The notes below the pieces were generated by a model that was given only the letters and a program-made list of their open reading frames with translations, was not told where the DNA came from and made no database searches. Of a stretch of DNA of 64,000 nt, positions 23,861 to 34,556 are shown piece by piece. The stretch spans positions 1 through 64,000 of the forward strand of contig JAIWNI010000063.1 of NCBI GenBank assembly GCA_025331435.1, read 5' to 3'. The position numbers and the translations under genes are program-made. Source of the DNA: Choanephora cucurbitarum (taxonomy: Eukaryota; Mucoromycota; Mucoromycetes; Mucorales; Choanephoraceae). The stretch's first letter is position 1. Every line of letters starts with the position of its first letter.

Positions 23861-23920
23861 TTTATTTCTCTCTTTCTTTTTCTCTCTTTCTTTATTTGTT
23901 TTCTTTTTTCTTTCTTTGCA
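23861..23920 (+). promoter_or_regulatory. CT-rich promoter tract of the ankyrin-DIL gene
   Basis: Tandem TTTCTCTCTTTC units end about 70 bases before the start codon at 23989. Role inferred from recurrence in front of other genes. Confidence 0.35.
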
Positions 23921-23988
23921 CATCTTTTTTTTTGTCTATTACGTTCCTTTAGTCCACCCCTTATATACTTTTCAAAGAAAAGAGAAAC

Positions 23989-26406
23989 ATGACTGAACCA
24001 AAAGAAATATTTACAGTATCTCAAGATACTTTTGGATTACAAAAGAAATACGAAAGCATGTCTATTGAAGAAATGTCGCAATATTTAGCAGAGAGCAACA
24101 AGCAAATGTCTAAAATGCTAAATGCGACTGTAACAAACACATCTTCTTATTCTGAACTAACTACATCAGCTGAAAATGAAGCCAATGAGCAACAAAGTGA
24201 CCCACACAAGAAATGGACTGCATTGTTTGTACGTTCTGCATCCAACGGTGACGTAGAAAAAATGAAAGAAATGTTAGCAGATGAATCAATTCGCCCTCTT
24301 GTTGATATCAATGCTCCAGATAATGATGGGACCCCACCCTTGATCTACGCTGCATGCTTCGGCAAAGTGGAAGTGGCTCGGGTGTTGATAGAAGCGGGTG
24401 CCAACATAAATGCTCAAGATAGCTGTAAGTCATTGTAGGATGTAGCACAAACTAAATAAATCTCAACTGATTTCCTTTTCATAGTTGGCTGGTCCGCATT
24501 GATGTGGGCAACAAACAACAGTCATGAATCACTTGTTAAGATCCTGTTAGATAATGGCGCTTCAGCTCAGACACGCTCCGCAAAAGGTCGTACTGTCTTT
24601 GACTTTGTGAATACAGAAAACCAGAAAATGGTCGATATTCTTGCTACCAACCCTCGTGACAGTGTCTCATCTACCTCCAGTATCCTCTACAAGACCAGCA
24701 GTAGTATCTCAAGTTTTTCAAGTGCAGGTGATCACGACTTCTATTACCATTCTACTCCGGATGGATATGATCAATTCATGTCTGAGGAAGCAGAGTTGCG
24801 TAAAAAATTGTTCGAGTCCACTATGGCATTAACCCTCAATACAATAGACAGTAATGAAACGCAAACAGACGAAGATGACGATCATGCACAAGATGGAAGT
24901 GTCAGAGATCAAGAAGACGAAGACACTGAATCTCTATTTGAAGAGAATGTGTTTCATTGGGATAGATGCTCTCCTGATCAAATGTTTGTGTTTAATTCAG
25001 ACAATTTAGATCATATACTTGATACCGCTATCACCCAGATTCAGCTTCCGTTAACAGACCAACATGATATCCATGTCCCTTCCAATATCATTTTCCTCTG
25101 CGCCAGATTCGCTCACTATTTCTCCACGCCAGATCTACTTGAACAAGTTTTAGAAGGCGCATTGAGTCGGATTAGCAGTATAGTGAAGGTAATACAAAGC
25201 CCTTATTGTACTTTATGTTTATTTGCTTGTATCACATTAACACAATGCACACGTTAGACAAATGCACGCAATATTCATATATTAGCATTCTGGATTTCAA
25301 ATCTTAATAGACTCTTATTTTGTCTAAAGAAGGATACAGGGCTTATTGCTGCCACAGCTGAGCAACAGCTCAATCTATCTGAATCTATCTCAGAAGTCTA
25401 CAATCTAATGATCCAAGACACCGAAAAACGCCTCGGCAAACTTCTTCCCGCTCTCTTGGATCATGAAGAAATTCCAGGCATCAATCAAGTTGATTTTGCT
25501 GACGACTGGCATCGCTTCTTCAGGAAGAATGCGCGCCAATCTGTGATGATTTCTTTGGATAGCACTGTAGCACCATCAACTTCAGCAATCTCACCTCAAT
25601 CAATTACTGGATTATTATCATCAATTTTGTTTGTCTTTCATTCATATGATGTTCATCCAATTATTGTTGTTCAATCACTTGCTCAATTTTTTCATTATCT
25701 ATCTTGTGAAATCTTCAACCGCATTCTGACCAACAAGAAACTTCTCTGTCGATCCAAAGCAATGCAAGTACGCATGAACTTTTCCCATTTAGAAGATTGG
25801 GTCTCAATCAACCGTCTTCCCAACAGCCTCTTGGCTTATCTCAACCCCACTATCCAACTGTTACAATTACTGCAATGCGTTACACACTTGAGAGAGCTCA
25901 TGGATTTCATCAATACCACCAGAGAATTTGACACCTTGAATGCAATTCAAATCAAACGATGTGTTCTTTCTTATCGATATGAAGTGGACGAAGATCGCAT
26001 ACCAGAAGAGATTGAAAAGTATGCTATGCAATGCGCTGAAGATACCGTTCGACATAAATTAAAGAAAGCACGACAATCCATTATCATGACCCCATCTCGC
26101 TCTGACTCGATTCCAACTGCAGCAAAGCGCCAAAGCATGTCACAGTTTTTAGGTCTCTCTCGAAACGCCTCTTCTACATCTGTTCTTGAGCAGCCTTTAG
26201 AAGAACAGAAGCATTCTCTTGATGACACTATCTATGAGGAAGATGAAGATGACAGTAATAGCGACATCAACGAAACCAGAGACTCAAAATTCTTATTACC
26301 TTTCTCTATCCCCACAAGTGCACACATGAATAATTCTCTTCATGAAGAGAATCATATCATACCAATTATACCGGAAGAATGGATGGAGAAACTCGACAAG
26401 CAATAG
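23989..26406 (+). CDS. Ankyrin and DIL (dilute) domain protein
   Basis: Model join(23989-24424, 24485-25188, 25258-26406), 762 aa. After a polar N-terminus, residues about 75-190 form ankyrin repeats (PPLIYAACFGKVEVARVLIE, GWSALMWATNNSHESLVKIL). A Ser-rich and acidic linker follows. From about 320 to 590 the protein resembles the DIL domain of class V myosin tails: QSLAQFFHYLSCEIFNRILT and KAMQVRMNFSHLEDWV are the typical core. The C-terminus is polar and acidic. Fungal ankyrin-DIL proteins are known as a family but their role is poorly defined; a link to vesicle or organelle tethering is inferred from the DIL domain only. No motor domain is present. Confidence 0.88.
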
Positions 26407-28118
26407 TTTACTTCAAACCTTATTTTTTCCTCTCTTTCTCTCTTCAATACAAATTCTTCGCCCTATGTATATCAAAAAACCCTAGAAGAAAAAAAAAGAC
26501 TTGTACATATTTTGAATATGCACATACATACACACCTCTCTATATATCTACTTGTAAATCATATCCTTCTATTCATTCCATTATTTTGTTACAAGCATTT
26601 CTTTTTATCTCAACCATCAATAAACATCATCTTTTTCGGCAGAACACGATTGTTCTTTGATTAAAACCAACCAACTTGCATATGCCAGAATATTGTTTAG
26701 TACTTGTGATTATGCATGTCTTTAACAATATCTTTTATTTTATCATGAAAGAAATTTGACACCTGCTTATTGCACTTCTTATCACATTCGAGCTTCAAAA
26801 GCATACTAAAGCTGTTGGAATGATATTCATAACCATCATCTTTACTGGAAAATAGATTTAAGGGGGAAGGTAAAAAGAGAGAGAAGGCAAGGGATCTACT
26901 GCATTAAAGCTAGTTTAATTTTGCACATCCAAGCATATTTTATACCAAGGGATACCATTTTCTTCTAATCTGCAGAAATAAGGTCGTTGTTTACAAATAA
27001 GCTATACTTTTTTTCAACAAACAAATACAATATTTTAATGACATATACACCGCATACAAGAGGTTTTGTTTTTACAGGGAGAATTAAAAGAGCATTGTAC
27101 ACTAGTCAATGCGAACTAGTTTGCATTAATCCTTGCTATTTTTCTTAGTGTCAAGACAAAAGCCTGCCAGCTAAATTAAGTGCATAGTAATCTTGAAGAG
27201 AGGGTGCAACATGGAAAAGGAGTCTTTTAAGTTTCTGGTTCCGTAAAAGAACAGATTTGCACATTCAGCATATGTTAATTGACAAAAAAAAAGTTGGCAC
27301 TTTGACACCAACATACTGGTTCAATTTACAAAATGAGCTATTATTATAATAGTTGTTGTATTGATTTTAGATAGACGTATAGCTCGTGAGCCAGAACAAT
27401 GATGTACAATGAACAAAAAGAAAAGCAAGACGACATTTACAAATATTTTCAAGACTTCGTTCTACATATTGTATATGTAGCAAACTATCGTAGTCAATAT
27501 CTATGAGATGACAGGCTGTTTATCCCTGTAATATTGTTTTAATGGGATGAAGTGGTTGCGGGTGATACTCAATACTGACTACACACAAGCTGAGTAGGTA
27601 TTCTCTACTTAGAGTTGACCGCATTGCCCCTTCATGCAAAAGTTGAATTTGTTCAAAAGATTAGCACTCTCTTTATTACATTCATTTGTATTGGCATCTT
27701 GAATTTAGCATCTTCAATAAAGAATCAAAGCAATTTTTTTTTTACATTTGAACTTGCTATTTATACATCTATTTTGAACATGAAAGTAACTTTATGTTCC
27801 TTTTTTAGGGAGTAGCAACGAGTTACACAGAGTCAATAATGGGTTGAGGGAACTGATCGGGTGCCATTTAGGCTCTCTTATTTTTTTGTTGGTCTTCCAG
27901 TTTCAATTGACTATCAGCAAGCGACAAGAAATTTCTTTTTGCATGGTACAACTACAAACAGCTTCAATGGATGAACAGCTATCTAAAGAAGGACTAATTG
28001 CGAATCTGTATGTGCTATAAATGAGCTGTCAGCAGAATAAGCAGTGACTGTTAACGTATATTTTTGAAGTAAAATTTAATTTTCAAATTGTGTGCTTGTT
28101 TGTTTATCTATACTTATT
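26407..28118. other. Intergenic region
   Basis: 1.7 kb, AT-rich, with short frames only (for example 27615-27815 plus, 66 codons). No supported gene or repeat. Confidence 0.55.
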
Positions 28119-28715
28119 ATGCCCGAAAAAACACAAGAGATTGATGCCTATAGCTTACTTGTTGACGAAGAGACAGGCGACTTAAAGCCTAAAGTAGACA
28201 AGGTGTGGCATTGACATGATACTGAATAAGATTGAGACACTTAGCCATGCCCTATAGATTCTTAAAGATATCTTCAATAATTTCGATAAGGCAAGTTCAT
28301 TCTTACAGCCTCCGAATAGGATTCAATCTAAAAGATGGATAGGATAAGGACGGCAAGTGGAACAATAAGGAGATTCAGGACTTTGCTACAGCCACAAATG
28401 GCCGACCTGTAAATGCGTTACTAAACAGTACTTCAGGAATTGAATTACTTACTTTCTTATGTATTAGTTTGAGGAATCTGTAATAGAGGAAATCATTGAT
28501 TCATTTGAGGTAGATAAAGAAAACAATTTGTTGTTTTCTGGTTTCTACCAAATGTACTATATGCAAACAATCAGTGAACCTGAAGAAACCTTGAAAGATT
28601 TCAAAAAACGTAGGTATACATTCTCTTTGTTGTCTTCAAGTGTTAATATAGTGCTCTATTAGATGGCTATGACAATAATCTAGAGTTAGTCTCTAGCCGT
28701 ACTGAAGAAAAATAA
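28119..28715 (+). CDS. Small EF-hand calcium-binding protein
   Basis: Model join(28119-28202, 28258-28290, 28343-28408, 28468-28609, 28663-28715), 125 aa. The loop DKDKDGKWNNKE has Asp at positions 1, 3 and 5, Gly at 6 and Glu at 12, a canonical EF-hand. A second, degenerate hand (about EEIIDSFEVDKENNLLFSGF) follows. The loop is split by an intron with a GC donor (28291-28342, AAG|gcaagt). The C-terminus (KKHGYDNNLELVSSRTEEK) is set by the acceptor at 28662, since the nearer one gives a stop. Partners are unknown. The gene ends 109 bp before UBA3 on the same strand. Confidence 0.75.
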
Positions 28716-28824
28716 AAGTCAAAATTAAAAGTCTAAGACGGACTTTAGTAGATTATGCAATATTGACCAATAAGCGAATTACGTTTCTTTTTTCTTTTTC
28801 TTTTTGTTATATTTTGTTGTTCTT

Positions 28825-30526
28825 ATGGATTCAGTAAAGAGACAAGAACACTCGATGACAATACCAGACTCCAAAAGACAACGCACCTTATCTACCGCTA
28901 GTGACGAAGGTAACATAGCATCCATGTAATCCAGATAGAAATAAACGCGTTATTCTGTTGATAGAAATGACAACACCTGTATCTCAAACAGATAGATCTG
29001 ATGTAGACATGACCGAGTTGGAGCAAGAAGATGTTGAAAAAGGCATTATTGGATCACTCAACTCTCCTAAAGTAAGTTGGCTTTCATGGATTGCTTTGTG
29101 ATGACTAAAATTGACTATAGATATTGGAAGCACTAGAAAAGTGTAAAATTTTGGTCATCGGTGCTGGTGGTTTAGGATGTGAAATACTGAAGAATCTAGC
29201 TCTAACTGGTTTTAAGCATCTTCATGTAATTGATATGGACACAATCGACCTTAGTAATCTCAACCGTCAATTCTTATTCAGGTGGGTCGCAACTGGATGT
29301 GTATGGATCGTCAAGTCTCTAAATCTGTTTGTTGTCATCTGACATAGAAAAAAGGATATTGGTCAATCAAAAGCTATTGTTGCTGCTAAATTTGTGATGA
29401 GTCGAGTACCTGGTGTAGAAGTTGTGCCGTAAGTACATATAGATGCATATATGCACAGTTGTCTAAAAGCAGATACCGAATACATATGAAAGTTACTTTG
29501 GCAAGATCCAAGACAAAGACGAAGACTATTATCGCCAATTTCAGATTGTTATTTGTGGTCTCGATTCAGTCGAAGCCAGAAGATGGATCAATGCTAAGTT
29601 AGTAGATATGGTAGACGAAGACGATATGGAAAGCTGGAAGCCATTGATTGATGGAGGTACCGAAGGATTCAAGGGCCAAGCCCGTGTTATTTTGCCTACT
29701 ATGAGTTCATGCTATGAATGCTCGCTTGATATGTTTAACAAGCCTACTACTTTCCCAATATGTACTATTGCCAATACACCCCGACTCCCTGAACATTGTA
29801 TTGAATGGGCTTCTGTGCTTGAATGGCCTCGTGTCTGGGGTGATAAGAAATATGATACAGACAATCCTGAGCACATCAATTGGTTGTATCAACAGGCTGA
29901 GGCGCGCGCACAGAAATTCAACATTACAGGCGTCACTTATTCTTTGACTCAAGGTGTAGTTAAGAACATCATTCCAGCTATTGCTTCTACCAATGCAGTC
30001 ATAGCAGGTAGTATCTAACAATAACATTATAAAACAACACTCACACTGATGGCTAGCTTCTTGTTGTAACGAGGCGTTTAAACTGGCTACAGGGTGCGCT
30101 CCACATTTGAACAACTATATGATGTATACAGGTGATGCTGGTATTTATACCTATACATTTGAACATCAAAAGAAGCCAGAATGTCCTGTATGTGGTTCTG
30201 AAATAAGTACAGCTGAACTAAAGCCAAACATGACAGTGGAAGAATTGATTGAATGGTTGGGTGAAAAACCAGATGCGTAAAGTAGCCAGTGCAATTGGCA
30301 TTTATATATCCAACTTATTGTTTTTATTTATAGTCAGTTGAAGAAGCCTAGTTTACGTACAGCAACTGCATCATTGTATATGCAAGCACCTAAAGCCTTG
30401 GAACAAGCAACACGTCCAAACTTGACTAAATCTGTTAGCGAGCTAGTACAAGAAGGCGAGTATATCACTGTCACTGACGCATCTTTGCCTGTCAGTCTGC
30501 AATTAAGAGTTAAATGGATAAAATAA
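28825..30526 (+). CDS. UBA3: NEDD8-activating enzyme E1 catalytic subunit
   Basis: Model join(28825-28909, 28965-29071, 29121-29281, 29348-29428, 29493-30007, 30057-30276, 30334-30526), 453 aa, similar to the usual about 440-460. The adenylation domain has the nucleotide loop GAGGLGCE and NLNRQFLFR. The catalytic Cys lies in [33 protein letters not shown], the zinc CxxC pairs (SSCYECS and ECPVCGSE) and a C-terminal E2-binding ubiquitin-like fold complete the protein. With its APP-BP1/Ula1 partner it activates NEDD8/Rub1 for cullin modification. Intron 29429-29492 uses a distal acceptor that gives VVPYFGKIQD, matching the family; nearer AGs shift the frame. The N-terminal about 60 residues are polar and not conserved. 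Confidence 0.93.
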
Positions 30527-30661
30527 ACAAATAAAAGGGGAATTCATGCAAGTCTAAACAAAGTACAAGTAGTCACGATAAGCCACTCAAGTGTTTTATA
30601 CTTGATGTATGCCTTTATCTTTTTTTCTTTTGTGTGCGATATTTTTTTTCACTCAATCATA

Positions 30662-33266
30662 ATGCCTGGATTTGTCTTGGAAGAACCATTTCCTTTAGCT
30701 CGCTTCCACAATACAATAGGTGAAAAAGACAGCAAGCATTTCGTTGTTGGACTGAACGCTCTGGATAACGATGCTTCAGAAGATGTCGATTCTGTAGCCA
30801 TTACTGTCCAGGGTGAAGGCTTTAAGATTTACAACGTAAGCAACCTTTTCTATACTTGTTTTCTTTGATTTCTTTCCAACCGTTACCTTTCTAGACTGCC
30901 GACCAAAAATGTACCAAGTCATGGACAACACCACCTGGCATTGCCTTTGTAGGCCCTGCTACACATATTGTGGGTGGCAGAGATACAGATGCTGTTGACT
31001 ACACTTATGCTATTGTTGCATCGGGTCCTGATGTCACCAAGTCTGAAGAACGCAAATCCATTTGGGTCTGGAAGAATACCAACAACGGCGATAATGAAGA
31101 GTTAGACAAGACAGCCAAGACCGTAAATGATCAACTTGATTTTATACAAAAGAAAGAGAAAGCTAACTTTGTGCTCACATTTAGTATGATGAACCTATTC
31201 ATGCCATTCGCGTGTCACCTTCTTTACCTGCTCATGTCATTCTTATCAGCGAAAATGGATCCATTGAATTAGCCACAAAAGATTTAGATCGATCTATTGC
31301 AAAGCAAAAGCCAACCAACAAAAGCGATATTGTTTGGTCCAATGTATTTGTGACTTCAAATGCTCATTGCTGCATTCCTTCATCCATGGTACCCGCCATG
31401 TCGACTATTGTTGTCACCATCAGTCACGCTGTCCAATCTGATCTCTACAGCCTCAAGATCAACTATGTCAACGTAGAGCGTAGAAGCATCGACCTCTTGA
31501 CGGCCATCGATATCAAGTTAAACGAAAAGCCTACTTCATTCACCTTAGATCCTTCAGATGGTCGCTTGACTATCTTGGGGTCTGCTGGCACCTGGACTGT
31601 CTATCGTATGCAACTCAGACACAGTTCGTCCAAAAAGATTTCGGGTAGCCTGACTGAACATGTTTCAATTCAACTTCATGGTTACCGTTTCCAAGATGAT
31701 GTGCTGGGAAACATTGCTTCGGTCAAACCACTTTCGGATAGTTATGTAGCCATGATTGCACCTCGCACAATTAAAAAGAACGAAATAGAGCATGTTGTGA
31801 GTGTTTGGGATGTCAAATATGGTACCTTACAGGCTGAACAAATCATCAAGTTGAGCGAAAAGAACACATTCAGCAAATCAGCGTGTACCTATGATATTGC
31901 AGTCTTACCTAACTCACACCTTGCAGTGACTGTATCTTCTGTGGCTCTCAAGACATCTTCCAAAAACATCAAATCAGCCAAGAAAATGGTTGACACAAGT
32001 TCAGTCATCATGCTTTGCCCATATTATAGCGAACCTGTCTCTTTGATGGCTGCTATGGGCAAGATGAAAAACACGATTATTGCTATGGGAATAAGCACTG
32101 ATCTCAGTTCTGAAGAAAATATTGGTTATGCTCGTAGCGGCAAGGAAACTGTCAGCCGCGACTTTGGATTTAACCCTGATGAAGATGCTGACCAAGTTTA
32201 CGACAAATGGGTTTCTCGCTTAGAAAAGTATCAAAAGAATGAATCAGCCACTCTAGCTAAATTGATGTCAGATATTTCAGCAGATGAATTCAGCACTGTT
32301 TTCTTTGAATATGCTCACATCACACTTGCTAAAGATCAACAACACATGACAGAGGCCAACTTGGATTCTATTGCTGCTCAAACAGAACAGTATCGACATG
32401 CACTTATGCATCAATTCAATAGTGTCACAAAGAAAAAACCAGTAGAGCTATCTCAATTCTTTATTTCACATGTCATCAACAAATGTTTTGATAAGCAAGA
32501 TTTCTGGCCTGTGGATGTTATTTTATACTTGATGTCAAGATCCTTACTCAGAAGCAACTATGCTGAGAAGGGCATTGTTCGCTCTTTGTTGGAAAGAAAA
32601 GAATGGGCTTTGCTGCCTATTGTGCTTGAAAGGGTACAAGATATACCTGAGAACGATTTAGTGACATTGATCAAAGCTTTAGTAAGTCTCTATCAATCAG
32701 AAGAATGGAAGAAGGAGCGATTCAGCAACTATTTGAAGATGGTCGTCAGTGCACCTAGAAATGATATCTTTTTACAACAATCGCTTAGACGCATCCATGC
32801 CTCTGAATTACGCATCGTTCTAGAAACCGTTCAAGACTGGCTAAGAGACAAGTCATCTGCCTTAAATAACCGTAGCAATGTAAGCTTAACTGAATGTTTG
32901 ATTTTGTCTGTATGATAATAACTCTTGTTTTGACAGATTGTTGATTTCGCCAACAGCCTGTTGGATATTCATTTCCCAACCATCATTTTAGAACCAGCAT
33001 TACAACAAATTGCTCAAAGCTTACGTGAATTAGTTGCTAGTGAAATTGAAGTGATTGATGATCTTGAACAGCTCCGAAATATTTTGGGTGCTTATGATCG
33101 TAAGAACAAGCATACAAATGCTAAGCGCATTGAGAGACAGGCTTCTGCCAAGAACAATGCCGATGCACCTATGGATGAATTGACTAGATTCCGTAAGAAG
33201 AATAAGGGCAAATTTGGTGGTGAACAAGGTATACCAGTCTATAGAGTGGAAGTATTTAGATTTTAG
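30662..33266 (+). CDS. UTP8: Nucleolar UTP8/NOL11-type ribosome-biogenesis protein
   Basis: Model join(30662-30835, 30895-31122, 31185-32879, 32937-33266), 808 aa. The N-terminal about 330 residues read as a divergent beta-propeller, and the rest as a helical repeat domain with a basic tail (RFRKKNKGKFGGEQ). Several segments line up with what I recall of human NOL11: DQK-x3-SW near residue 60, VVSVWDVKYGTLQ, and PYYSEPVSLMAAMGKMK. NOL11/Utp8 belongs to the t-UTP (UTP-A) subcomplex of the small-subunit processome, acting in rDNA transcription and 18S pre-rRNA processing. The ATG at 30662 (MPGFVLEEPFPLA) was chosen over an in-frame upstream codon that would add a hydrophobic, non-conserved stretch. 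It lies 135 bp downstream of UBA3. Confidence 0.78.
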
Positions 33267-34205
33267 ATGTACAATAAAACTCGCTTTCTTTTTTTTTCTA
33301 ATATGTACATTTAAACAATTGGATTATGCTTCTATAATCTCCAACGAGTTGACACTCGTTGTGTCTTTTGAGTATTTAGCTTTTGTTGGTCTTATTGCAA
33401 GCTGTATTGTTAAATAAAATAGGATTTAGTAAAGAAAAAAGAGAAGAAAGGTATATACATGTATAGCAACAATAAAGATGCAACTGGTTGTCACCTAGAA
33501 GGTAATGTAAGGAATCAGGCGTAGGTTGCAACATAGAAAATAAGGATGGTGTCAATGTTTGCTGAACTTGTCAGTTGTCCTTTTGAACCTTCAGATGTTA
33601 ACTATTTTGTGTCTTCAGCAATTTCATTCGGAATGAAGATGATTTCAAACTGCAACGCAACGCATTGCATCTGGACTAATTATCTGTTGTCTGTAAGAAA
33701 GCGAAAAAAAAGAACTCTTGGAGTTTGACTTGTAAACCCAACACTCGCAGACAAGTTGTGACTGAAAAGAGAGCTCTTCAAAAACCTTAGTTCCAAGATG
33801 AAATAAAGGTAGATTCCTAACTCCAATGAGCTCTCCAAAAAATCACTCTAGCTTTCCTACAGTAAACAGAGTCGAAGCTGGTTGCGTTTTTGTATCTACG
33901 ATTATGTACTTGCTTCTTTTCTGACTTTCAGAAGTGTGTAAAGAAGTGAAAACCTTCAGGTCACGTGACTTTGAGTTGGCTATTATATACTAACTTCAAA
34001 TTTTGGATCTCAGACGAGAGTACACAATTTACGTGTTGTTCGCACTATTGCCTGCATGTAGTATGTCTGTGCTTTCGAAACGGCAGCCTTAGGCTTGTTG
34101 TAGGTTGAACATTAGGGTCGTACCTTTGTTAACCGCTTAAAATGATGATTAAGTATAGTTATCCCTGGCTGAAGGGCGTGGGCCTCTTCGGACGCTCGGC
34201 GCCAC
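33267..34205. other. Intergenic region with possible retroelement remnant
   Basis: Contains a TCACGTGA palindrome (33961-33968) and, at about 34160-34205, an unusually GC-rich stretch next to the LTR-like segment listed separately. No open frame of note. Confidence 0.45.
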
Positions 34206-34466
34206 TGTTGTCAACTATAAAATAATATCTGAACCTACTTTTTCTTTGAAAGGCTTTGGTTTGTGAAGAAAAATTCTTGCTTATCTGTGCAGTCGTCCTA
34301 CTTGTCAACCTGATTATCCCTTTTTTCTTTTTTATTCTCGTTTGTTCTTTAATTGTTGTACCAAGTAGCCTCTTACGATCTAACGTGACGGTTCGCGTCT
34401 ACCCTGAGACTATTAGGCTGATGTGGCTTCTATTTACTGTATTTGTTAGGTAAAAGTGCAACAACA
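34206..34466 (-). mobile_element. Possible solo or truncated LTR of a Ty3/gypsy-type retrotransposon
   Basis: The 261-bp segment begins TGTTGTC and ends CAACAACA, the inverted TG...CA ends of an LTR. On the minus strand it ends ...TTGACAACA and is followed after one base by TGGCGCCGAGCGTCC, which resembles the TGGCGCC-type primer-binding sites complementary to tRNA 3' ends. That polarity suggests a minus-strand element, cut short. No gag/pol frame was recognised, no second LTR was found in the window and no target-site duplication was confirmed. Confidence 0.35.
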
Positions 34467-34556
34467 GAACCGACTTCAAATAAGATTTGTCAATTCACTG
34501 AAAAGAAAGGTTGAACAGTTATGTAATTTGTGATTTAGAGAAGTAACTGAATTTAT

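Larger units (their letters stand above)
22080..23988. other. Divergent intergenic region between two ankyrin-protein genes
   Basis: 1.9 kb. It contains one possible small spliced frame on the minus strand (22406-22788, listed separately) and a CT-rich tract at 23861-23920 before the ankyrin-DIL start. The rest (about 22800-23850) shows no supported gene. Confidence 0.5.

Noticed and set aside
29707..30114. 135-codon minus-strand frame opposite UBA3
   Set aside because: Antisense shadow of a conserved UBA3 exon.
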